From assembly GCA_013822855.1 (NCBI GenBank), contig PNLE01000006.1, forward strand, positions 1-49,014: a stretch of 49,014 bases of DNA, read 5' to 3'. Position 1 is the stretch's first letter, and each line of letters starts with the position of its first letter. This DNA comes from Planctomyces sp. (GTDB lineage: Bacteria; Planctomycetota; Planctomycetia; Planctomycetales; Planctomycetaceae). Made by a program: the position numbers and the translations under genes. A model generated the notes under the pieces. The model was not told the DNA's origin and searched no databases. It saw nothing but the letters and a program-made list of their open reading frames with translations. Positions 34,059 through 41,857 of the stretch are shown in pieces.

Positions 34059-35630
34059 TTAATCCTCGATGCCCATTGCTTTGAGTTGTTCGCTGTAGTC
34101 TTCGACCTCAACGCGGGCTGATCGACTGGCGGCGGGGCTGGCTGGGGCTTCATCGAACCAGAACCAGTTGACTTTCAAGTAAAGGGATTCCGGACAGCGG
34201 ACATGGACCGGGTGATCCGGGCCGGCGCCCGTCTGTTCGCAAAGCCGGGCCGATCGACCGGCGTTGTCGATGGCATAGCCGGAAACGCGGGTGAAGTCGG
34301 CGGGTGACAAAAGGCCGGAGCAGCTGCAGGTTACGAGCATGCCGCCGGGGGCGACGAGGCTCGCCGCAAGGCGGTTCATATCGAAATACTTCTTGCGACC
34401 TTCCTCGTAATCTTCGCGGGTACGGATGAGCTTGGGGGGATCGAGAATCACGAGATCCCACTGCTGGCCGGTCTTTTGGGCTTCCCGCATCCAGGCGAAG
34501 ATGTCGGCGTGGGCCCACTGGATCTCGACACCATTCAGTTTGGCGTTCTTCTTAGCGACGGCGATCGCGTCCTCATCCAGATCGACCCCCTGCACTTGCG
34601 TGGCGCCGCCCACCGCCGCCGCCAGGGCGAAGCCGCCGGTGTAACAGCAGAGATCGAGCACCCGTTGACCGGCCGCCATCTCGGCGATGCGGGCGCGGTT
34701 GTTTCGCTGATCGCAGAAGAAGCCGGTCTTGTGGCCTTCTTCGAATCGCACTTCGTACTTCACGCCGTTCTCTGTGATCACGACGCTTTCCGGCGCGTTC
34801 TCGGAGCCGAACGGATCAGCGTCGAAACCTTCAAGGTGGGCCGCATAGGGTCCGGGCCTGAGGATGCCATGCTTGGCTTTGGTGAGCGAAACCAGGATAT
34901 CAAGGATCGATTCGGCCCGTTGATACATCCCCAGACTGAACGCTTCGACAGAGAGGACGTCGCCGTAGAGATCGACCATGAGGCCGGGGAGTCCGTCCCC
35001 TTCGGCGTGGATGAGTCGATAGGCATCTCCCTGCTGATCCAGCCCCAAGGTCTCCTTGCGGAAGCGGACGGCGGCACCCAGCTGGGCCTTCCACCAGGCT
35101 TCGTCGGGAATCACATCGCCGCGGGTCAGCGTGCGGACGGCCATCTCGGCCCGGGGGTTGTAGAGGCCGTAACCCAGGGTCTGCTGGCTTTCCTCCAGCA
35201 CCACGCGCACCAGATCTCCCGGCTGGGCGGCCTTGAGGCCGCTGGCGAGCATCTTGCGGAAGAAGTAGGGGTGGCGGCTGGGGCTGCGGGCGATGACGGT
35301 GGGAATTTTCTCAGCCGTCAAGGATCGAGGGCTGAGGATCTCTGGCGAGAAGAGGGCGAGTTGCCGCTGAATGTCGTTGCCGGGTTCCTGCCGGGCTCGA
35401 CGGCGTTCGGCGGAAGGCCCGGTGACGTAGGGGCGGCCTTCGGCGGGACGACCTTCACCGCCGCGAGCGGGACGTCTGTCGGCAGGGCGACCATCGCGAG
35501 CCGCTCCGCCGGGGGCGCGGTACGGGCCAGCCGGCCGGCGGCCACCTGCAGGGCGCGGGCCGCGCGGCCCGCCGCGGGAGGGACGATCGGAGTCGGAATT
35601 GCCGGATGATGGGGTGGGTCGTTGATCCAT
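34059..35630 (-). CDS. RlmI-like class I rRNA methyltransferase with Arg/Gly-rich N-terminal tail
   Basis: The 523-residue protein starts at ATG 35628-35630. Residues about 18-75 are a Pro/Arg/Gly-rich, probably disordered basic tail (RGGPRGPRPAGGRRPAGPYR and similar). Then a PUA-like domain (about 100-175; RHPYFFRKMLASGLKAAQPG) and a class I SAM-binding fold typical of the RlmI/YccW group: GHKTGFFCDQRNNRARIAEM, LDLCCYTGGFALAAA, LVILDPPKL and VTCSCSGLL with the conserved Cys. RlmI methylates C1962 of 23S rRNA. The usual length is about 395 residues, so the tail is an addition, perhaps to bind RNA. Specificity for that base is inferred, not proven. The frame is open upstream to 35915, but that part has no signal or domain. 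Confidence 0.85.
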   Translation of the reverse strand: MDQRPTPSSGNSDSDRPSRGGPRGPRPAGGRRPAGPYRAPGGAARDGRPADRRPARGGEGRPAEGRPYVTGPSAERRRARQEPGNDIQRQLALFSPEILSPRSLTAEKIPTVIARSPSRHPYFFRKMLASGLKAAQPGDLVRVVLEESQQTLGYGLYNPRAEMAVRTLTRGDVIPDEAWWKAQLGAAVRFRKETLGLDQQGDAYRLIHAEGDGLPGLMVDLYGDVLSVEAFSLGMYQRAESILDILVSLTKAKHGILRPGPYAAHLEGFDADPFGSENAPESVVITENGVKYEVRFEEGHKTGFFCDQRNNRARIAEMAAGQRVLDLCCYTGGFALAAAVGGATQVQGVDLDEDAIAVAKKNAKLNGVEIQWAHADIFAWMREAQKTGQQWDLVILDPPKLIRTREDYEEGRKKYFDMNRLAASLVAPGGMLVTCSCSGLLSPADFTRVSGYAIDNAGRSARLCEQTGAGPDHPVHVRCPESLYLKVNWFWFDEAPASPAASRSARVEVEDYSEQLKAMGIED

Positions 35631-35982
35631 TCGGGCCAGTATAGCAGGTGCGGCGGATCGCACCTGTGGACAATCGTGAAGTGTTCGACACGATCGACGG
35701 GCGAAAAGGCCACGCAACGGAAAAACCGCCATTTCGCCACCCACCTTGGACAGCCTCCCAGTTGAATTTCCAAGTGAAGGCCCAAACCGCTTGTTTGTCG
35801 CATCTCCCTTGCGTTGCGGCGGGCGGGTTGATTCCATGAGGGAACCTTTCGGCGACACCCATCGAAGAACGCCCGACAAAACCGGCAGTGCCCATCGGGA
35901 AACGACGCATGCCAAGTCGATTTCCGTGGCGGCGGCGGTTCTATGGGAGCTTCAAAGACAGCCTGACGACGAGACAACCTGC

Positions 35983-35987
35983 GGGAG
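35983..35987 (+). promoter_or_regulatory. Ribosome binding site before a GTG start
   Basis: GGGAG lies six bases before GTG 35994-35996 and is the only good site near the start of the J-like/MshEN gene. Confidence 0.6.
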
Positions 35988-35993
35988 CGGAAC

Positions 35994-37022
35994 GTGGCCA
36001 TTGATGTCTACAAGGAATGGTTGGGGATCCCCGAGGGGGATCGCCCGCCCGATCACTACGCCCTGTTGCGTGTCGTCCAATTCGAGGACGACGCTGACAA
36101 GATCCGCAAGAACTACAAGAAGCTCAACGGGCATGTCCGCAAATACGCCACGGGCCAGTACTCGAACGAGTCACAGGAACTGCTCAACGAGCTCGCCCGC
36201 GCCATGCTCTGCCTGACTGACATCGAGCGGAAGCTCGACTACGACCGCTCGCTGGGCCGCGAAATCGACGACCGCGATCCGAACACCGGCCGCCGACCCG
36301 TGACGGCCTATCTGATCGATCAGGGGGTCATCTCGCACGATCAGGCCAAGGAGGTCAAAACCTTTGCCGACCGCGCGGGCCTTTCCCTCAAGGATGCCGT
36401 CGTGCAGCTCAAGCTGGCTGATGGCGAAACCGCCGCCCGCGCCCTGGCCAGCGAACTGGGCCGGCCCTATGTCGATCTGAGCGAAATGCTGCCGGATGAT
36501 TCGATCCTCGATCTGCTCCCGCGGCAGGTCGTCCGGCGGCACACCTGCATCCCCCTCTTCGAAGACGACGGCCAGATCCTCGTCGCCTGCGCCGAAGATC
36601 CCACCCAGGAACTCGAGGACGAAGTCCGCCTCCGCTACGACAAGCCCATGCGGCACGTCATCGCCTCGCAGCTCGGGATCAATCAGGGGATCTCGAAGTA
36701 CTACGGTAACGGCATGCGCAAGGAAGTTGCCGAGCCGACGAAGAAGGGAAGCAAGACCAGCGGCAGCACCAAGACCCAGAACGCCCCAGCCAAGAAGGCC
36801 CCCACCGAGAAGCTGACCGACGACGAGTACATCGAACAGCGGAACATGGGCATTCTCATGATTTGCGGCACGCTCATCGTGGGCTTCAACCTCGATACCT
36901 GGATCCTCTGGCCCTACGTCTACCAGAACCGCGTCCCCGGCTGGATCTTCTTCCCGTTGACCTTCCTCGTCGCCCCCCCCGTTATCATCTTCGCCTATAT
37001 GAACTACATCAAAAAGAAGTAG
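35994..37022 (+). CDS. J-like domain / MshEN domain / two-helix membrane protein
   Basis: The 342-residue product starts at GTG 35994. Residues 1-85 form a J-like domain (DHYALLRVVQFEDDADKIRK, NYKKLNGHVRKYA, LLNELARAMLCLTDIERKLD, YDRSLG). The HPD motif required to stimulate DnaK is absent; HVRKYATG occupies its place. Residues about 100-235 match the MshEN (type II secretion GspE N-terminal) domain: VTAYLIDQGVISHDQAKEVK, ARALASELGRPYVDLSEM, LLPRQVVRRHTCIPLF. Members of this domain family can bind cyclic-di-GMP, but I have not verified binding residues. A Lys/Thr/Ser-rich linker and two C-terminal membrane helices (about 285-335) follow. It probably anchors a regulatory, possibly c-di-GMP-sensing, adaptor at the membrane. 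Confidence 0.8.
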   Translation: MAIDVYKEWLGIPEGDRPPDHYALLRVVQFEDDADKIRKNYKKLNGHVRKYATGQYSNESQELLNELARAMLCLTDIERKLDYDRSLGREIDDRDPNTGRRPVTAYLIDQGVISHDQAKEVKTFADRAGLSLKDAVVQLKLADGETAARALASELGRPYVDLSEMLPDDSILDLLPRQVVRRHTCIPLFEDDGQILVACAEDPTQELEDEVRLRYDKPMRHVIASQLGINQGISKYYGNGMRKEVAEPTKKGSKTSGSTKTQNAPAKKAPTEKLTDDEYIEQRNMGILMICGTLIVGFNLDTWILWPYVYQNRVPGWIFFPLTFLVAPPVIIFAYMNYIKKK

Positions 37023-37139
37023 CACACGATCCGGTAGGGTGCATGAAGTCCTCGAAATGCACTAGCCTGCTACTATTGAAGATCACGCCCGCCCCCATCG
37101 GAAGTCGGGCCCGCGCCCGACGCCACTGGAGAAGACCCC

Positions 37140-37694
37140 ATGACCGATACTACGCGCACGACAACCCAGGCCACGCTCGCGGGGGGCTGCTTCTGGTGCC
37201 TCGAAGCCGTTTTCGAGAACGTGATCGGCGTCGAATCGGTCGTCTCCGGCTATATGGGAGGCTCCGTTCCCGACCCCAGCTACGAACAGGTCTGCACCGG
37301 CCGAACAGGCCACGCCGAGGTGGTCCGCATCTCGTTTGATCCTGCAGTCATCAGCTTCGCCGACCTGCTCGACATCTTCTTCGCGATCCACGACCCCACG
37401 ACCAAGGATCGGCAGGGTGCCGATATCGGCACCCAATACCGCTCGGCCATCTTCTTCCATGACGCCGAACAGGAAGCCGTCGCCACCACCAAGATCGCCC
37501 AATTGGAGGCGGAGGGAATCTGGCCCGCGAAGTTCGTCACGCAGGTCCTTCCCGCCGTCCACTTCTACCCGGCGGAAGCCTACCACCAAGGCTACTTCCG
37601 AGCCCACCCGACCCAAGGCTATTGCGCCACCGTCGTCGCCTCGAAAGTCGCCAAGTTCCGCCAGAAATTCACCCACCGGCTGAAGAACAAGTAG
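37140..37694 (+). CDS. msrA: Peptide methionine-S-sulfoxide reductase
   Basis: The 184-residue enzyme reduces the S-epimer of methionine sulfoxide in oxidised proteins and free amino acid. The catalytic motif GGCFWCLEAVF is at residues 15-25 with nucleophile Cys17. Other conserved parts are SGYMGGSVPDPSYEQVCTG, GHAEVVRISFDP, FFAIHDPTTKDRQGADIGTQ, YRSAIFFH and FYPAEAYHQGYF. The start at 37140 has GGAG about eight bases upstream. No signal peptide is seen, so it is cytoplasmic. It is convergent with the G8 gene, 25 bp apart. Confidence 0.97.
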   Translation: MTDTTRTTTQATLAGGCFWCLEAVFENVIGVESVVSGYMGGSVPDPSYEQVCTGRTGHAEVVRISFDPAVISFADLLDIFFAIHDPTTKDRQGADIGTQYRSAIFFHDAEQEAVATTKIAQLEAEGIWPAKFVTQVLPAVHFYPAEAYHQGYFRAHPTQGYCATVVASKVAKFRQKFTHRLKNK

Positions 37695-37719
37695 GTTCCA
37701 ACGGCCGTCCGCCCAAGTC

Positions 37720-39879
37720 TCAACGACTCGCTGGCCCGCTTTCGACAACTTGTCGAGTCAAACTGGAGGTAGCTGCCACCTCTGAGGGAAACGACTTCAG
37801 CCGCAGCACATGGGGAGTCGTTTCTCTGCGACCCCCATGGTCCTCGGCATAAGCGGTGACCGAATCCGGATTGCTCCCCGATTCGATCACCACCTCCCAT
37901 TCGGCGAAACTTCCACCTCGCGGCCTGGCGGGCACGCCGTTGACCCACACTCCCCGTATCCGCCCGCTGTCGATCGACGTTCCTTGAATCCGTAGCAATC
38001 CCCCCTCTCGCACACATTGCGTGATGATCGTGGCGGGTGGCCGATCGTCGGTGAAACGGGGGATCCCCCGGAAGTAGGTCGCCGAGGATTCATGGCCCTC
38101 GTCCGGCAGGCCCAGGCTGAACGGCATGTGGAGATCCTTGTTCGACATCTCGCTGTATGACGTTCTTAGATAAGTGTGGCGATCCATGACCGAGCGCCAG
38201 ATGCCGTACTCGCTGCGGTAACAATCGAAGCCGTCGAGGAAGACGCCCGACGTCCCCGCGTGAAACGACCAATTCGTTTCCCAGGCAAGAAAATTGTGGA
38301 TCCAAAAGGGGTATCGCTGATCCGGATGGGCGCTGCGGGCATCGTTCTGCAGATCGGTGTTGAGCGCGTAGAAATCGAGTCCCTGGGCGGGGCGGCTCAT
38401 GCCGCGCAGGTTGAGGCCGAAGAAACGCATGGCGTGCGCTTCGTTACCCGAGAAGAGGACGAACGGCAACGTGCGGATATCCTGTTCCAAGGTCTGGCCG
38501 TCGGGCTGGAGGATCGGACGGCGGGGATTGAAATCGACGGTTTCGCGGGCCTCGAAGCGGTAGCCGTACTCGTCGCAATCGACGGCTGTGTTCCGTGTGA
38601 ACGTGTTGAGGCAATTGGCCCACCAGAACCCGGCACCCCGATTGTTGTCGAAGGGAATGGCCTGTTGCGGCAAGGGCTTCCCCGCCGTGGCTTCGACCGC
38701 CAGGTTGTGGTCGAGCACATTGTAGACTTCGGTTCCATCCTCCAGGAAAAAGCCGTGTCCCACGGATCGGTAACCCACGCAATCCCGGATCACCAGATAT
38801 TGCGTCCCGTGGATCGCCAGCCAGCGGTTGTGGCTGTCCCAGATCGAGGCCCCGATGACCGAACTGCCGCGCATCGAATCGCCCGCGAGATGGAAGTGCA
38901 GGCTGTAGCGGCCCAGCATGTCGCGCTTGCCCAGATGTCGGAATTCGGCATAGCTGATCGAACCCGTTGAATGCTGGTGGTACATCGTGTGTCCCCGGAC
39001 GCCCTCCGGTTCCGCCGATTCGACGACTACGTTGCGCGACAAGTTGGCGATCTCGCCGCGATACTGCCGTTCGGCGAAATGCTGGAACTTGAGCGGCTCG
39101 TTCAAGCCCAAGGCACCACCCCTCGCACTGAACGGGCCCCGGCCCTTCACGAGGGTGCGCAGTTCGGTTTCCCGCTCCTCGGTGGTGGAACCGCGGAACA
39201 TGCCCCCCAGTCGCTTCGTCGCCGTGATGATGACTTGATCCCCCTCCCGCCAGTCGTCGACCGCGTCGTCGACCACCACACCCCGCGATCCCGCATCGGC
39301 TGTCCGTTGCAGCTTGACCCAGGTGTTTTTCAGCGGGGCACCGTGAAACTCCATGCGGCCCCCGCAGACGACCACCGCCGGGCAGGATGTCTTGTCCATT
39401 CCCTCCAGATGATGCAACCGGATGATCGCGTGGAACGGCTGCGGGATGGGTGCGCCGGGAGCGCCGACCAGCAGCGTTGCTTCCTTCGTCCCCGCAGCGG
39501 GAGTCGGGAGTTCGAGATGACAGTCGAAACCCTCCTCGCAGACGACCTCATCCGGCGTGACTTTGAGCAGACCGACATCCATACGCGTGTTGCGGTCGCG
39601 GGCGAAGTCGAGGGTGCCCGCCACCTGCACGACGCGGAAGGGCTTCCCGGATTCGATGTCGTAGACGATCCGATGCCCTCCGCGAACCAGCACCGAATCG
39701 CCCGCTGCGGGAGTTCGGCCCGCATCCCACGTGGCGGGATCCGACCAGGCACCGCTCTGGGTGGAGCGAATGATATTCCTGTGTTGCTCGTCGTCGGCGA
39801 GGATCGCGGTGGACCACAACATCGCCATCACAGCGAGGCAAAGACGCGGAACGACAAGGCGGGTGGTAGGTAAATTCAT
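37720..39879 (-). CDS. Exported G8-domain / right-handed beta-helix protein (CEMIP-like)
   Basis: The 719-residue protein has a signal peptide (LCLAVMAMLWSTAILADDEQ) and then a G8 domain (about 35-140; SGAWSDPATWDAGRTPAAGD, SVLVRGGHRIVYD), named for its eight conserved glycines and found in extracellular proteins such as CEMIP/KIAA1199. The rest is a right-handed parallel beta-helix (MYHQHSTGSISYAEFRHLGK, HFHLAGDSMRGSSVIGASIW, NHNLAVEATAGK-type repeats), a shape common to polysaccharide-binding or cleaving proteins. It would act outside the cell. A polysaccharide substrate is inferred; the active site is not identified. The neighbouring lipoprotein and DUF1559 genes are on the same strand upstream. 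Confidence 0.82.
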   Translation of the reverse strand: MNLPTTRLVVPRLCLAVMAMLWSTAILADDEQHRNIIRSTQSGAWSDPATWDAGRTPAAGDSVLVRGGHRIVYDIESGKPFRVVQVAGTLDFARDRNTRMDVGLLKVTPDEVVCEEGFDCHLELPTPAAGTKEATLLVGAPGAPIPQPFHAIIRLHHLEGMDKTSCPAVVVCGGRMEFHGAPLKNTWVKLQRTADAGSRGVVVDDAVDDWREGDQVIITATKRLGGMFRGSTTEERETELRTLVKGRGPFSARGGALGLNEPLKFQHFAERQYRGEIANLSRNVVVESAEPEGVRGHTMYHQHSTGSISYAEFRHLGKRDMLGRYSLHFHLAGDSMRGSSVIGASIWDSHNRWLAIHGTQYLVIRDCVGYRSVGHGFFLEDGTEVYNVLDHNLAVEATAGKPLPQQAIPFDNNRGAGFWWANCLNTFTRNTAVDCDEYGYRFEARETVDFNPRRPILQPDGQTLEQDIRTLPFVLFSGNEAHAMRFFGLNLRGMSRPAQGLDFYALNTDLQNDARSAHPDQRYPFWIHNFLAWETNWSFHAGTSGVFLDGFDCYRSEYGIWRSVMDRHTYLRTSYSEMSNKDLHMPFSLGLPDEGHESSATYFRGIPRFTDDRPPATIITQCVREGGLLRIQGTSIDSGRIRGVWVNGVPARPRGGSFAEWEVVIESGSNPDSVTAYAEDHGGRRETTPHVLRLKSFPSEVAATSSLTRQVVESGPASR

Positions 39880-39956
39880 ACAAATCCGTAGATTGAATTG
39901 ATAAATGGTATCGAATATTGCAGGTCGAAACGGATCATATATCGATCCGATATATT

Positions 39957-40430
39957 CTATTTCAAGTTGATATCCGGCACGGCATTGCTACCCTCGACGA
40001 CGGTTAGGCGTACCAATGGACGTGCCGGATTCCGATAGCGATCCTGCAACCGATCCGGTCCGTAGATCGGCTCGCCCCCTTCGATCCTGACGGTGGGCCA
40101 GTAGATCGTGACCGCATACTCGCCGGGAGGAGCGCCATCCCCCTTGGCATAGGTCGAGACAGTGAAATAACCGTCGTTGTCGACGAAGCCGTAGGGTTCG
40201 ACCGAGCGGCCCAACGGATCCACCAATGGAACGAGTGGCTTGAGCCGAATCTCCGCCCCCTTGGCGGGCTGGCTTTGAAACTGCACCAACCCGGTGACCG
40301 GATAAGTCTCGAGTTGAGGCGGCGGAGACTTCGCGCACCCTCCGGACATACCGGCCATGGCCAGAATCAATAGCGCTTTCGCAGATGCCCGGCGGATCAC
40401 TCGTATCAAATTAGAACTCACCCGGCACAT
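39957..40430 (-). CDS. Small lipoprotein with carboxypeptidase-regulatory-like domain
   Basis: The 157-residue product has a lipoprotein signal (ALLILAMAGMSGGC) with lipobox Cys near residue 32, then a small beta-sandwich: YPVTGLVQFQSQPAKGAEIR, VDNDGYFTVSTYAKGDGAPP, GEYAVTIYWP. Planctomycete genomes hold many such proteins, usually directly after a DUF1559 gene as here. Its start overlaps the DUF1559 gene end by 20 bp. The function of the pair is unknown; a surface-associated structure is likely. Confidence 0.85.
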   Translation of the reverse strand: MCRVSSNLIRVIRRASAKALLILAMAGMSGGCAKSPPPQLETYPVTGLVQFQSQPAKGAEIRLKPLVPLVDPLGRSVEPYGFVDNDGYFTVSTYAKGDGAPPGEYAVTIYWPTVRIEGGEPIYGPDRLQDRYRNPARPLVRLTVVEGSNAVPDINLK

Positions 40431-41319
40431 CCCCCTCGTCCCGTGTCCAGAGTGCGATGAGCGTGATCATCGACGTGTTCTCCGAGATGAAGCGGACGCT
40501 GCCATCGCACAAACCGAAGACGGCCCCCCCCGTATGAAAACTATAGACGCCTTGGGAGTTACTGCGGTTCATCGCGTACACTCCTCCCGCGCCGGGTGGC
40601 GTCGCCGCATTCCACCCCTGGGCCGTCACCGACTGATAGGAGGCCCAGCAGCCCCAGAACAAGGGATTCGTCATCCCCGCATTGCTCGCTTGAAGCTCAC
40701 GACCGATGTAGTAATTCGGCCGCCCGGCCTGCTCGGCGAGGTAGATCGTGTTCGAAAGGCCGTCCGTGATCTGCCGGAAAGGGGTCACCGTTCCCGCCGT
40801 CTTGGGAGCTGCCGTGTTGCATAGGGTGCAGGTGGCCCCCGTTCCGGTGGTGGTGATTTGATGGAAGGCGACGTAGTCGCTGGCGATTCCCGTCGCGGTC
40901 GGGGTGGCACCACCGGAACTGATATTCATGACCCGCGGCCCGTTCGGCGACGAGGGGCACAAGTACGCGCTGACGGGCGTCATCATGACCGGCTGGTTTT
41001 CAATATCGAAGAAGCTCTTGTTGATGTTCCACTTTTGGTAAAGGGGTGTCTGATCCATGAAGGGGAGGATCTTCAGCCCCCAGCCGTGACCGCTGTTCAA
41101 CGTCGATCCGTTGAGCGAATAGCGGTTTGGCAACCCGCCATGAACGTCGGCGTAGTTGTGCAGCGCCAACATCATCTGCTTCATATTGTTGCGGCACTGG
41201 GTAAGGCGCGCCGCCGATCGCGCCTGCTGAACAGCGGGCAGCAGCAGTGCGATCAAAGTGGCGATGATGGCGATCACCACCAGCAGTTCGATCAACGTGA
41301 ATCCTGGTCGCTTCTTCAC
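40411..41319 (-). CDS. DUF1559 prepilin-like protein
   Basis: The 302-residue product starts at GTG 41317-41319, with GAGGA nine bases upstream. It opens with a type IV prepilin-like signal, KKRPGFTLIELLVVIAIIAT, cut by prepilin peptidase after Gly; the long helix continues LIALLLPAVQQARSAAR. The C-terminal DUF1559 domain holds the H-x9-DG motif in FHTGGAVFGLCDGSVRF and many Cys and Gly residues. These proteins are numerous in planctomycetes and are thought to form pilus-like or pseudopilus-like surface structures; the exact role is unknown. The frame is open further upstream, but the signal begins at the chosen start. Confidence 0.93.
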   Translation of the reverse strand: MKKRPGFTLIELLVVIAIIATLIALLLPAVQQARSAARLTQCRNNMKQMMLALHNYADVHGGLPNRYSLNGSTLNSGHGWGLKILPFMDQTPLYQKWNINKSFFDIENQPVMMTPVSAYLCPSSPNGPRVMNISSGGATPTATGIASDYVAFHQITTTGTGATCTLCNTAAPKTAGTVTPFRQITDGLSNTIYLAEQAGRPNYYIGRELQASNAGMTNPLFWGCWASYQSVTAQGWNAATPPGAGGVYAMNRSNSQGVYSFHTGGAVFGLCDGSVRFISENTSMITLIALWTRDEGDVPGEF

Positions 41320-41737
41320 GAAATGAAATCCTCTTGGAAACAGGTGGACTGCACGGACAACTTCAATTGTCGACGTTTCCCATACCGATTGTCGGACAGC
41401 GCGACAGGCAATGTCGCAGAAAACGACGACCGGGCGCAATCCGTTGGGTCATCGCACCAATGGTCTTGGGCCGTGAAGTGAGGGCATCCCGCGTACCATC
41501 CCGCTCCGGCCTGCCTGACAATTCAGACAGGTCGGGAAAGCGGAGGCGCGGGATGAACGGGGCGAGGCAAGAAATGGGGAGCCAAGGCGAGTTGATCGAG
41601 ATGCTTGCGGCAAGCTGTCCATCACTGGCTTGGTCGTCGGATCATGATGAGGATAGACAGCGCACCACTACAGAAGTGGTCGACCGGAGAGTGCGGCAGC
41701 CCGCAGTCAAGACATCACCAAGTGGTGGCCAACTTGA
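41320..41737. other. Intergenic region upstream of the DUF1559 gene
   Basis: About 420 bases between the DUF1559 start and the remnant end of the hydrolase. It should contain the DUF1559 promoter. A long imperfect hairpin at 41486-41554 is listed separately. No gene is supported. Confidence 0.5.
41486..41554. repeat. Long imperfect inverted repeat (about 69 bases)
   Basis: ATCCCGCG (41486-41493) pairs with CGCGGGAT (41547-41554); CCGCT (41501-41505) with AGCGG (41539-41543); and an inner stem around CCGGCCTGCCTGA (41506-41518) with TCAGACAGGTCGG (41523-41535), one mismatch and one G-T pair. It may be a terminator for the hydrolase gene, a structured RNA or a dispersed repeat. Confidence 0.6.
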
Positions 41738-41857
41738 CTACTTCAACGCCGCCGCATCCTCTTCGGTCAGGCTCACCTGGCCCGCGACAATTTGCGGGGC
41801 CAGTTTCTCGACGACCGGGGCGATAACGCTGAAATGCGTCTTGCGGGGAACCTTCAG
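41738..41857 (-). pseudogene. Out-of-frame C-terminus of the lipoprotein hydrolase
   Basis: In the -1 frame relative to the hydrolase, 39 codons (LKVPRKTHFSVIAPVVEKLA and onwards to AALK) run to TAG 41738-41740. THFSVIAP is the region where alpha/beta hydrolases of this type carry the catalytic His. Reading directly from NPQIHS into LKVPRK restores a normal end, so one base (probably a C in a CCC run) has been lost. Confidence 0.75.
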
